The notes below the pieces were generated by a model. That model was not told the DNA's origin. It saw nothing but the letters and a program-made list of their open reading frames with translations, and made no database searches. Positions 46,801 through 57,577 of a stretch of 64,000 bases of DNA are shown piece after piece. Where the stretch lies: contig NMRA01000413.1 in the NCBI GenBank assembly GCA_002633005.1, positions 71,926 through 135,925 of the forward strand, read 5' to 3'. Numbering within the stretch: position 1 is the stretch's first letter; the number at the start of each line of letters is the position of its first letter. The DNA comes from Phoronis australis. Its lineage: Eukaryota; Phoronida; Phoronidae. The position numbers were made by a program, and so were the translations under genes.

Positions 46801-49800
46801 GCACCCACACATAAACATCTGGGAACATAAAAATGGCAAGGTCAGCAATAACTTTCATTCAAAATTGAAAAAAATTAAATACTTGATGTACTACTTATAA
46901 TATCACTTTAAATTTCAATTCCACAACAAACTAAAAACTCTTGAGTTGACCTACCTACGCAGACATCGTAAGCAATGCCACATACATAGACATCGGTAAC
47001 GTTGCGTTTACTGAGTTCGCTCGAGAGCTTGGTTTGCGACAGTTTATTGTTGTCCCAGAATGCCGAGTAGCTATCGATGTTTGGATTAGTACCTTTGTTG
47101 ATGAAAAGTGCACCCGGAACAATCTGAGGGTTAAGAAGCAGATGACATGCTGTCAGAGGGGAGCATACATTAGTTTGGAACAAGGGAATGGTGGAAATTG
47201 TCACTCACCAACGCCCATTCAGCACATGCTCAAACTCATCACTATCAGTTATGCAGGACCCTAGAAAAATGTCATCTTTTGAAAGATAATTCACGATAAC
47301 TATGTACTAAACATAATAAGCAGGGGAGGGCAAGGCTTGCTATTAGTTGACGTCGTGATCAACTGAAAAAAAATAAAATAAACACAATATTTATTGGTTT
47401 TACCAAAAAGTCAAGTAAAATTGTCTACAATAATTGTTTTTTATCAAGTCAGAGTGTAGACAAACATCATTATTGAAGTTCAAAAAATAAAGAGAATTAA
47501 CAAAACAAGTAGTAGCCGACAAAAATATTTTAGCACTTTTTGTACCTTCGGAGAATATGAGCCGGATTGGGAAACGAGCATGTTTTCTACAATTGTCTAG
47601 TGAAAATGGTGACAACTGTACGTGTTTTCTAACCAATGGTGAGCATGATAAATCAGCTGTAGATTTGTCAAAAATAATACCAACATTATGTTTTGAACAT
47701 GTGCCCAACTATCATGACATCTTCTACCTGTTGTTTGATAGGTATGTTCAAGTAAGATAGTAACATTGACTACTAAGGCTTCGCTGTGAGGTCAACCCAC
47801 TCAGATTAATTCAGGTGAGTTCATCTACTGTGCAAATGCATTGTAGGACAGCTGTCAGATTGAGATAGTAAATACCGCGTGACATCACAGACAACTTGGA
47901 GACATGCAATCACATTCATAATGTGCATTTTAGGTGACTTCAGCATGATCTGTGCATGCCTAAAAAATCTTTAGCGAAGAGCAAAAGATTTGCTGATCAA
48001 TGCTCTAATTCGATACATTTTTGAAGCCACTTTCAATATTTAAATTTTCATGATTGTTGCTAAGTTGTATGAGCACCAAAGAGCATGTTGCAGTTGACCC
48101 GTGATTTTCATTTCTCATACAAGTGACACGTGTTGGTTTGCACGTGACCATATTATCTGTGATGTCACCTGATGTTTACGAGCCAACAACCATCCCACAA
48201 TGCACTTGTCTAGCAAAATGACAGGGGCATTGGATGAAATCCCCCAAATTGGCAACACTGCTTTTCGTTGGGAGAACAAAAAAACAAAAGTTAAAACCCC
48301 ACACACACAACATTGAAAACCAATGTTTTGTTTCAGCCTCTGGTCTGGAACCCATCCCTTCGTCTTGTTTTTTAATGCAGTGAGTGAGTTGACGTTCCTA
48401 ATTACAATGGATCACTGACTGCTTCCATGGGAACGTTCATCTCCACTACAGTGATTTATTCCAGCTAAAATTTGTGCTGATTGTTTCACTTAATTAGCAC
48501 TGTGTGGGGCTTTAAAGTTAACACAAAATACATTTCACACCCAGAAGCTTTTGATACAGAGAGGAAGCGACACCGAAAGACAACAACAAATACTTTACAG
48601 GTTTCACTGTAACGTCCATATACAAGAGAAGCTGGGTAAACTAACTACAACTAGATCATAACAAGTAAAATGCAGTTCAAATTCTTAAGTCAGTGGTTAA
48701 TGAAAAACGCAGTCAAGACAATCAACAGAAACTTATAGCATGTTTGCTAACATTGACCAACATTGACCGATACATGATATAAGGAAGTTACCTTTAAATC
48801 TTTGTGAAGTTCAGCTCCATCAGTATTCTGTACACAGTGAGCTGGCCACAACTGCTGCAGCACTGGAGGGTCACCCTCAAATATGACAGTGTCATTGAGT
48901 TTGGCATCTTCTGATGACACCTGGTGGATTGTATAATAAATGCATTGTGACAAAAAGCCACTTTACTGCAAGCAGTTAACTGAAGGTAGAACTAGAAAAC
49001 TAATTTTCAAGTAAATATTTCAGTTTACAGTAACATTATTCTGTTCATCACCTGACTCGGGGCTCATTTACCAATGTTTCTAATCACAGTATTTACAACA
49101 CCTGACTCGGGGCTCATTTACCAATGTTTCAGTTCACAGTATTCTGTTCATCACTTGACTCGGGGCTCATTTACCAAATATGTCACCAGAACTAGACTCA
49201 AAGGCAATAAACTCATACATAAAGCTTTTTCATAATAAATTACATCAAAATTTAAGAAAAAAAACTCTGAAATAGTTGGTTATGGAAGAAAACTTAAAGC
49301 GTCTATAAATCCATGTTTCTTCCACCCAAGAATTGAACCGTTGAATATGATTTAGGTCACTTTCGACTTGTTCCTTACTCAGACAAGAAGTGACTAGGTT
49401 TGTAAAGACTTGACAGCATATTTTCCTTAAGACCATGTCTGGCACATTGAATGTCAATCTTGAAGAGTGTGGTCTCAAGCAAATACCAACTGTCAGTTCT
49501 TTTGTAGCCCTGAGATCACATCCAGTTTGACCAAGGAACAATTAAAGACTGATTTCATAAGTGGCCTAAAGTGAAAAATGTTTTTGTAATTGAAGACTGG
49601 GTTTAAAGCTACATTTGTGCTGCAGCAGATTTAATAGTTTTTTTTTTAAATTTCTTATGACTTAAAAGTTTCTTTGTCTCGACATGTTTAACACTGAGTG
49701 ATATTTAACAATTCCAAATGTCATTAGGCAAACTAAAACTATCATAAGTGTGCTAAATTAAAACATGTAATGAAAACAAATAAAATGTCAGGCCCAACAT

Positions 49801-52800
49801 GCTTCACAAAAACTGAAAACAGCACTAACATCTAGGTGTCTGACTGTCTAAACAGCAATAACATCTAGGTGTCAGACTGTCTAAACAGCAATAACATCTA
49901 GGTGTCTGACTGTCTAAACAGCACTAACACCTAGATGTCTGACTGTCTAAACAGCAATAACATCTAGGTGTCTGACTGTCTAAACAGCAATGACGTCTAG
50001 GTGTCTGACTGTCTAAACAGCAATAATATCTAGATGTTTGACTGTCTAAACAGCCCTAACATCTAGGTGTCTGACTTTCTAGGGGTGTCAAATTGCCAAT
50101 GGAACAAATAGTAACACATTGTGCAGGCATCACAAAACAGTTCTCAGTAACCCACACAAGAATCCCATTTTGGAACAAAGCTGTCCAAAAAATAAGAACT
50201 ATTTCTAGATTTCTTTGCACCTCTTAGACAAACATTAGGCAAAAGGCCAATAGTTGACTGCAACACTACTTTCTCTCCAGTTTGTCCATTTATATAGTTG
50301 TCCTCCCAACTACCGACTTACACCAAATCTTGCCAATATCAGTGCTTCGTTAGTACCAGAAGGAATACAGTTAATACAAAAACAGATTTCAATTAGATTT
50401 AATTGCATGTTTGTCCTCATGTGAAGCCAAGCGCATTCTCAGGCATTCTCAAAAGTAGTCATTTTTGGGAACAGTGATGTGGTTAAAATTGGTTGTTTTG
50501 GGGTGAGAACTTTTCAAATGACCATCCCAAAAGAAACCTCAAGAGACTAAAATTTCATAACACAAAACTGTATCTCACTGCACACTTACACAAAACAATA
50601 GAAAACATACAATATTTGTCTAGGCTAATGCCTACCTTTGGCAAAATGACCAACTTCAAGTTTTCAAACAGAACGTTTCACTTCAAAATGCCAAATCTAA
50701 AATATTATGGATATAACAATACTACGCCTTAGTGAGACATTCCGAGTATACTAAATAATTCCACAATTTCGTGCTTGTTATCTAAATTATACGCCACTTT
50801 AATAAAATCAGAACTTTCGACCTTTCTTTAGCAGCATTCATGTTTCTGTGAACGCCCTTTTGCAAGAAATCTCAGCTCACACAGTAGATGCATTTTGCTT
50901 TTTGTCCAAGAATAAAAAACAAGAAATTGTGAGTGAAATACTCAAAAATAACTATCAAGGGTTTTAATTTGATAGATTAAATAACTGTTCACTCTCGACT
51001 TCATTGAAGAATTTGGATTTCAAACGCTAGTACATAGACTCTCTGAATTGAGATAGTTGGGACATTAACTTGAACAAAATAGTTTATCAAATCTTAAGTT
51101 GGAAAAAAGAAACAGGTAATATGAATTCACTACCAGGTACAGAAAAAAAACAAGGTTCAGTCAAGTGTTGCCTATAAAATCTGACCAGTGTAAAGCTACA
51201 CAATCTTATCTCAGGGGTACTTGAAAATAACTTTGATGAAGTGTGTTGCTTAAAAATTAGGATACCCATGATGAAACCCCATCCTTTTACAGAGAAAGCA
51301 CTCATTTGCAGGAAGCTTCTAAGACACACTCATTTGTAGTGAGCTTCTATGAATCACTCATTTGCAGAGCATTCTTCCAACACAATCCATTTGTAGGGAT
51401 TCTAAACCCTATACAACATTTGGACTGAATTCTTTTTAACATAACAAACCTCAATAAAAAATTGAAACCCTTCTGCTGCAAAAACCACTTGTAGATTTTC
51501 AACCTAAAAGTGAACTTTTCTTTGGGAATTTAATCAGAAAATGTGACTGTAACATCACAAACTATTGCAGCTACAATGTCACAAATTGTGACAATTTGTG
51601 GCCTTACAAGGCAACCTCTAATAGGAAATCTAGCTCTGAAAAAAAACAACCATATGAGTGGCATGTCCCCGTATGTCTCCTTCGCAAGTGCACCCTTCCC
51701 CATGGGTTTTATTCAGGCACAGTGAGAATCACCAGTGACATTTCAGTCAGACTACACTGAGTAAATGAGAAAGAAATTTACCATATTTTGCAAGCCACAA
51801 CTGTGCACAGCAAAACAGAACAATTAACCTTACACCAAACACGAACTAAACTTGCAGTCACACTACATACGTCATATACATGAATAACACCTCACTGATA
51901 TATCCGGTGTTAAGGGTAGGAAGGAAAAGTTATGAAATGTACAATTAATAAGCAATCATGCAATGCATTTATTATGTTTCACCAACTTTTCACAAAGAAT
52001 TGAATGATCACACCTTCAGAAACAAACCAACAAAATTGACTGTCGCCAACTTTTAAGAATTTGCAGTTAAACATATGAGAAACTCATTATAATGCTCAAC
52101 ACACTTGAGACTATACATAATGTGGCTGTTTTCAACAGAGTCGTTTTTAACAAGAAAAGCAAGATCATAATTATATATCTTTGTGAAATGTCATCATACA
52201 ATCAAAGACAGGCATCTCATCACAATAGCTATACATGCGAGCACCTAGTGCTTATGAAATGCACTCATTATTCAGGCAAAGACAATCATTTACTTGGAGT
52301 TTTGGAAAGTGTGAGTAAGGCTGCTCAACTGTCACGAGGCAAGTCTGGAACTACGTACACTTGCAAGCTGTGACGTGTTGCGATAAAGGTAGCCCTGTAG
52401 CCAAGTGAATTCAATATTTAAACTGCTACTTTCCAATTCTGCCATTATGCAGTTCCTCTCAGAGATGCCTCTAGTTAATATTGTCCATACTTATTAGATT
52501 TGCATAAGAAATGTTCTGCAGTTTGTATGAAAAAATACAAATTATTCAGCTTGAAATTTACTAGCTAAGCATCAGTTTTGACCCCCTCCCCCCACATCAT
52601 CAACAGGCACATGATCGCATCGCAAAAATTCTCAGATATTGGGCCAATCTACAGTATGCTACATGTGGAAAATATTTTGTATGTTCAGTTTCAGATAACC
52701 CCGCCATGCCCATCTGCAACTTTAGAACAGAGCAAAAAGACCAATAATTTATTCTCAAAACTGCAACGAAATATTAGACTTGTGGCACAGAATGAACGTG

Positions 52801-55800
52801 CGTGACTATGGTCTTAGTAAGCATCACATCCAACAACAAGACTACAGAGTCCACTCCTAGGATGTTATATCACAATCTGAAAGCGCGATATAAAGCATAC
52901 ATCTGCAATTTTGAAAATAAACACAGAAGCAAAACATGGCAGTGGTGTAGCTTGGGGGGGTCAGTCCTGGGTGACACCGTGACAGAGTTGGTGCATCGAT
53001 GGGAAGGGATGCAAAAATGACACAAAGAAAGATGAGATTCGGAATTAAGGGGGATGACGTAATTTGTTACCTACATCAGACAGAAGTACAAAAACACAAA
53101 TGTGTGACACAATTTATTCCCATAATTTGAAAAACTTGTATCCCAAGTATCTACGCCTTGCCTCACCTTTGACGACGGATGCATTTTACGTAGCTTCACA
53201 TTTTCAAAGAAAGATATGTGATTCTGGGGGTGCCAGTCGCGTGTGTAGAAGACACAGTCAAACGGCGCAGAGTCCAAAAGCCAGTTGATGACAGGCACCA
53301 CCTCTGCACCATCTTGACCAGCTGGACAGTTACGGATGGACAGAGAGCCATCTATGAAGTCATTCTGTACGTCGACAACAAGGAGTGCTGTCACTGGGTC
53401 CATCACCTGAGCCAAGATAGGGTCATCATTCAATACACTTTTAAGTACAAGTAGCCGGTGAATGCAGAATGCAGTGCTGGCCAAACTGAAGCTACTAACG
53501 AATACCTATGAGGTTCTGTTTACTTTCACCCTCCCCTCTCCTTCAGACGAGTAGGTAGCTAAGATTCATCATATTTACGCTCTGTGACGTATCTGTAATC
53601 TATGAAAGACAATCTACAAAACCGTGGTGCATTGCTATCAAACTTTGCTGCTAAATTACGATCATTTTACACAAAACTGTGCTGAAATCCCAGGGCGAAA
53701 ACTCGCCGACTGCCTGCCTTGCAATCAACAATATGGCGACTTGAATGCTTGAATAAAAATACAGTTTCGACTCAAGCACATTACCTGAAATCCTCCTTAA
53801 GTTTTCCAAGTAGCGTCCCTAAGATTTTTAAGTTTCCGTGGAGTCGGGATCACGGCAGGTTTAAGTACAAATCTGTGTTACATCGTGCCATCTATAGGTA
53901 CGATTGGCAACATGAGAAAAATGTCTGGACGAACACAAGCTTTTTTAAGCAGATACCGTCCTTTGGCCAGAGCCACGCAATCTAACGAGCTAGATGTGCA
54001 TTGTATCTAAAGAAATTTGCACAAGCAGTAGGCCTAAACCAGAGATGTTTCATTCAGTGCTTGCCTGTCTCACGTGCTAAAAACGTTCAACATTTGTCTC
54101 GGTAAGGCCATATTAGTCGCCGTGTGGCTGGATGTGAACCATTAGTCGCCGTGTGGCTGGATGCGTACGTGACTATCTGACAGCTATTTTTCGGTATAAG
54201 GGTGTGTAAGCATTCACTGTCAGTGGTCATTTTATCGGATATTTGGCTTAAAAACACCAATTATGGTTAATCAAACAATTCATCTTAAAAATAATGCAAA
54301 CAGTCGGAAATTAGTGCCAATATTCATTTCTTGCCAATGCTATGCTACCCGTTTCATGAACGGATAGTTCCCGACTAATGCCTTTGATGACAGGTTCATG
54401 TATGTAGCGCGCGCTTCCTGGCCACGTGCTTTTAACACTGGCCAAGCTTTTTATTAGTCTTCGATTCGCGGTTTTCACGTGTAGGCCTACAAAGAAATTT
54501 GGATTCCAGTTGAAAGCGGGAAATATCTACAAAGCAATCCCGTACACAAGTACACTACTTCAGTTCTGAAAGGCCGACCATTGGTCCTCGCAATATCAGC
54601 AGAACTTTTGTGTTCGTTTTGAGGCATGGCAGAAGTTTGAAGTAAATAGTCACGGCTAAATACCAACATAACGGCAAGGCTCGTGGTCTACAAACTCTGC
54701 GCACAATGATTTTTTCAGGACTGTCGGATATTATTGACAAATTGAAGACGTTACTGTACAATTTTAGGACTGTAGGTAAGGCATTTTTCGCAAGTACACG
54801 TTCATGGACTGGGTGCTTATTTTAGCAAAGTCTGAAAACGCGTGGGGGTGGGGGCGCTTATAGTGGCATGGGTGGTTATTATGGAAAATACGGTAAGCTC
54901 ATTTTACCACCGCTTTTCTGAGCGTCACTGGCTTCCTTTTTACATAGTGGAAGTGAAAGAGCTAAAATATGAGTTGGAATAAAGTGTATGAGGTCACATG
55001 TAGCACTTTTGAGGTGAAATGACACACAGCTTCTCATGTTGTTCAAAGAATTTTCAACGGCAGTGAAAAAAGGAGGTTAGTGTGCACTGCCACCTAGTGA
55101 GAACTATAGATTGATAATGTGAGCACTGCCACCTAGTGAAAACTGTAGAGTGGTAATGTGTGCACTGCCAGGTAAAACCTAGTGTCAGAGAACTTCAACT
55201 GTACAATGCTCTCTTATCTAGTGAATTGTCAGTGTCAATCACTGAATGCCATGGGCTCTTGGCTCATATAAAGAACCAGAACAAGGTCTAGCTTTCAAAC
55301 AAAACATAAACTAAACCATCTGGCTTTAGATGGACTGGAGCAGCATGGAGTTCTATGTTACAAACAGATAATAATAATGATAATAATTATAATAATAAAA
55401 TAATAACAATATTAAAAATAAACATAATAGTTATCTTTTACAAGAACATGATAAAACACTGTCAAATTTTACCAAGTCACTATTAAATGTATTGGCAGCG
55501 TCTTCCTGGTATTATGCACAAAAAAATCACACAAAACAGGTCGCTGACCAAATGAAAAGACTGACCTGTTTCAGCCACTTTGACCAGCAAAGTTCAAATT
55601 CAACTGCATCGATACGTCCATCCTGAAATATGCAAAGTAACCCCATTAACAAATATGCAAAGTAACCCCACTAAAAAGATTGTGAAGTAAACCTGCTTAA
55701 GTAATATGCAAAGTACCCTCACTTAGAAATATGCAAAGTAACCCCACATTAAATATGCAAAGTAAGCCCACATTAAATATGCAAAATAACTCCACTTAAG

Positions 55801-56338
55801 AATATGCAAATTCCAGAAAAAAATGCAACACTACTGTGTAGGCAATAAGCGACTAGGAATACGACCTACATGTAGACAGTGACATTAACCCAGTTAAATG
55901 TGTTTACACTCAATTCCTAGAAGGAAACTAGGATGGCTTTTACATGAGGTGAAACCAATGTATGTTGTCTACTAATGATCACGAGACTTATGATAGTGAT
56001 GTCTGTATCCTGAGCATATGACTTTTATATGACTGGGCCTGTGACAAACTGATAAGAACTAGTTGTTATGTTCTTGAGGGATAATCCTGCAAAATGCAAG
56101 GGTTTGTATTTACATTTGGAATGCCAGACTGATAATGACAACCAAAAGTGCCAAACTTATTTGATTTTGTACAAGACAGAAGACCACAGATAATGATGGG
56201 TGGTTCCACACCTTTCTAGTGTCAAATAGGCTTAGTAGACCGGCGCAGTAGTCGTCATCCATGTCGTATCGTTTGTCGCCATAGCAGAAGACATCTCGTA
56301 ATAAGACGCCAAACTCTGCTGTGTCTATAAATCCATCA
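43741..56338 (-). CDS. Naam: EF-hand nicotinamidase (Naam type), 5' incomplete; seven exons visible
   Basis: Seen, 5' to 3' on the minus strand: 56338-56212, 55622-55566, 53406-53167, 48920-48792, 47123-46955, 45112-44970, 43836-43741. All have GT...AG borders and compatible phases; joined they give 319 residues plus stop. Order: the end of one EF-hand loop (DGFIDTAEF, 1-9), a second EF-hand (39-50), then an isochorismatase-fold hydrolase. Catalytic triad: D73 in VVDVQNDF, K194 in FINKGTN, C239 in GIAYDVCV. Metal ligands: D118, H120 and H124 in RDWHPQNH, and H169 in WPAHCV. Known: this family hydrolyses nicotinamide to nicotinate and ammonia, feeding NAD+ salvage through nicotinate phosphoribosyltransferase. 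Invertebrates keep it; vertebrates use NAMPT. The C-terminal RRPEMG motif also matches the insect enzyme. The first exon(s), completing EF-hand 1 and ending in phase 2, were not found within 56.4-64 kb and may lie outside the window. Confidence 0.93.
44970..45112 (-). CDS. Naam: Naam exon f
   Basis: Acceptor tgtttccag before 45112 completes an Ala codon. It encodes STSIDSLEEGFRTVLIDDAC (the helix after the nucleophile) and ends GLVVHSNE, with donor GTGGGA after 44970. Reading through the donor meets a stop after V-G-L-R (44957-44955). Splicing to 43836 instead gives the conserved C-terminus. Confidence 0.92.
45199..45409. mobile_element. ~210-bp MITE with TTTGGTCTCAA termini
   Basis: Left AAATTTGGTCTCAA and right TTGAGACCAATTT are inverted. 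It lies in the Naam intron between exons e and f. Relatives start near 49350 (GTTCCTTACTCAGACAAGAAG) and 35583. Confidence 0.6.
45851..46760 (+). repeat. Degenerate ~140-bp-spaced repeat array carrying CTCF-core-like motifs
   Basis: Repeated blocks (CACTAGGGGG, CATCTGCCAAATTTCA, ATGATCCT, GTCAGTCATGGT.TTCTCAT) recur in the Naam intron. Each unit starts with a motif close to the CTCF core CCASYAGRKGGCRS: exact at 45851-45864 (CCACTAGGGGGCAC) and 46157-46170 (CCACTAGATGGCGC), one mismatch at 46590-46603, near matches at 46287, 46431 and 46655, all on the plus strand. Confidence 0.6.
46955..47123 (-). CDS. Naam: Naam exon e (catalytic Lys and Cys)
   Basis: Acceptor taaccctcag before 47123 and donor GTAGGT after 46955. 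It holds INKGTNPNIDSYSAFWDN with K194 and YVCGIAYDVCV with nucleophile C239. Exit phase 1. Confidence 0.94.
48792..48920 (-). CDS. Naam: Naam exon d (WPAHCV)
   Basis: Acceptor atccaccag before 48920 and donor GTAACT after 48792. Its 43 residues include QQLWPAHCVQ, with metal ligand H169, and GAELHKDLK, both family hallmarks. Confidence 0.93.
49020..49178 (+). repeat. ~50-bp tandem repeat, 3 copies
   Basis: CTGACTCGGGGCTCATTTAC occurs at about 49052, 49102 and 49156, separated by CACAGTATT-type spacer. Inside the Naam intron c-d. Confidence 0.85.
49343..49560. mobile_element. Diverged GGTCTCAA-family MITE
   Basis: Shares TTGTTCCTTACTCAGA, TTAAGACCATG and CTGTCAGTTCTTT in the same order as 45199-45409. 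Confidence 0.5.
49818..50081 (+). repeat. 33-bp minisatellite, 8 copies
   Basis: Unit AACAGCAATAACATCTAGGT plus GTCTGACTGTCTA, starting every 33 bp from 49818, with scattered substitutions. In a Naam intron. Confidence 0.95.
51291..51400 (+). repeat. ~33-bp imperfect tandem repeat, 3-4 copies
   Basis: Units around CACTCATTTG[CT]AG.GAGCTTCTA. Confidence 0.6.
53167..53406 (-). CDS. Naam: Naam exon c (catalytic Asp, metal site)
   Basis: Acceptor atcttggctcag before 53406 and donor GTGAGG after 53167. Its 80 residues contain the beta1 motif ALLVVDVQNDF with catalytic D73 and the metal-binding RDWHPQNH. Met63 (ATG at 53404-53402) could start a short isoform without EF-hands. Confidence 0.93.
54071..54481. 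promoter_or_regulatory. E-box cluster (three CACGTG)
   Basis: CACGTG at 54071, 54423 and 54476 in a locally CpG-richer stretch. It is upstream of the exon candidate at 54706 and upstream (minus strand) of Naam exon c, so it could serve either as a promoter. Confidence 0.3.
54112..54163 (+). repeat. 29-bp tandem duplication
   Basis: ATTAGTCGCCGTGTGGCTGG is repeated at 54112 and 54141. Confidence 0.85.
54706..54775 (+). other. Possible first coding exon (MIFSGLSDIIDKLK...) with GTAAGG donor
   Basis: ATG at 54706 (A at -3) opens 23 codons plus one base of an amphipathic-helix-like N-terminus, then donor GTAAGG at 54776. Reading on meets a stop 19 codons later. It lies antisense within a Naam intron. 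I see no following exon and do not recognise the product. Confidence 0.3.
55083..55185 (+). repeat. ~46-bp tandem repeat, 2-3 copies
   Basis: GCACTGCCACCTAGTGA.AACT is repeated at about 55085 and 55131, with a partial third copy at about 55160. Confidence 0.75.
55378..55431 (+). repeat. (AATAAT)n-like AT-rich microsatellite
   Basis: Imperfect run of AATAAT/AATAAC. Confidence 0.85.
55566..55622 (-). CDS. Naam: Naam exon b (rest of EF-hand 2)
   Basis: Acceptor catatttcag before 55622 and donor GTCAGT after 55566. The 19 residues DGRIDAVEFELCWSKWLKQ complete the loop D-T-R-K-D-G-R-I-D-A-V-E. Loop position 3 is Arg, an unusual ligand, so Ca2+ binding by this hand may be weak. Confidence 0.9.
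55627..55815 (+). repeat. ~26-bp minisatellite, about 8 copies
   Basis: Unit AATATGCAAAGTAACCCCAC with variable TTAA-type spacer. It abuts Naam exon b (ends at 55622), so the exon's branch/acceptor region lies in the first repeat unit. Confidence 0.85.
56212..56338 (-). CDS. Naam: Naam exon a (EF-hand 1 loop end and linker)
   Basis: Minus-strand acceptor ttatttctag before 56338 and donor GTGTGG after 56212. The first base completes a split codon; then 42 residues begin DGFIDTAEFG (positions 5-12 of an EF-hand loop) and end LLSLFDTRK, the start of the second loop. Confidence 0.9.
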
Positions 56339-56408
56339 CTAGAAATAAACAGTTACAGCATTACAAACCTTATTTTAAAAACTCACCAGCTCATACGTGT
56401 AAGTCATT

Positions 56409-56476
56409 GAGTGGCCTAGAGTGATAGGTGTCTCCTTTCATTACTGAATTTTGTGGGTTCGAGTCGCACTGGGCTA
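56409..56476 (+). repeat. tRNA-derived SINE head, third type
   Basis: A-box-like GAGTGGCCTAGAGTGATAGG and B-box GGGTTCGAGTCGCACTGG at tRNA spacing, without a pairing acceptor stem. Confidence 0.5.
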
Positions 56477-56550
56477 CAGTGCTACTCTTCAGCTAGGTTT
56501 CTAGCTCCTCAGTTTGGTTTTAAGAATATATTAATAAAGTACAATTTGAA

Positions 56551-57577
56551 CCAGGGCCCGGTCTCCAATCTCCGTACTCAGACTCGAATCATGCTCAAAC
56601 TCACACTTCATACTCAACTCGAGTACAGACTCAGCTTTGGTGTATTCAATGTCATACTCGAAAAATCTGTACTCGAAATTTCGAGCACGTACTCAGTTTT
56701 CGAGTGTACTCGAAATGAAGTGTATCTCATCTTATATTTCGAGTACGATTTTGAGTAAAAATTCGGAGTCTATGCTCAAATTTCAAGTTTGCTATGGCAG
56801 TGTGCTTGAAATCGTACTCGAAAATAAATACGAGCCAGAGAACAAAATATCGAAAGGGAACCAAGAAACACAGCAAATCTAAAAAANGTTGATCGGCCTA
56901 AACGCTGGGGAAAAATATATATTCAATGAACGTGACCATGGTGAGGCTACTAAACCGGGCCCGGCCACTTTTCCGCCCGGCGAGATTTTGGCAACTTCAC
57001 AACCATAATTTTAATTAGGTTGAAACATAACCACTATATTTTTTAAATTATGCTTGAATTATACATGGTGATATACATGTTAGGTTTTATTCTCTGCGAT
57101 ATTTTCTTTTTCGTTCAGTGTCTCGTTAGCCAACAACACTGAGCCCAGCAGACCGGACTGGCTGACGGTGGCACGACACGGCAGCTGATGGTTCACCAAG
57201 TAGAAACGTCTACCAACACAAGATTCAGTTCACACAAGAATGTCACATGACTGTAAGCAGCGCTGCCTGTTAGTAAAGCATCATTGCATCCAGCGCCATC
57301 TGTTTGCCGTAAAGGTTTTGGATGAGCGGGTACCTTTTGCGTCTATTCCAATAGGGAGCGATGAATCAGCGCGACTTTGCGTGATTTTGCATTTCACATC
57401 ATAAAGAGTTCCATAGCAACTCGAGTATGAGAGTCAGATTTGAGTACGTTTGGAGTCTACTCGAAATACGACATTAGATACGCTTTTTTGAGTACGACTC
57501 CAGTGAGCACGATTTTGAGTATGAAATCTCGAGTATGAGTATGAGTCTGAGTACGGAGATTGGAGACCGGGCCCAGG
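56551..57577. mobile_element. Foldback element family FB1, copy C (1.03 kb)
   Basis: Left CCAGGGCCCGGTCTCCAATC and right GATTGGAGACCGGGCCCAGG form long inverted arms rich in GTACTCGAAA / TTTCGAGTAC. The unrelated centre (about 56860-57410) contains the N at 56887 and a CpG-rich stretch but no transposase. Confidence 0.75.
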
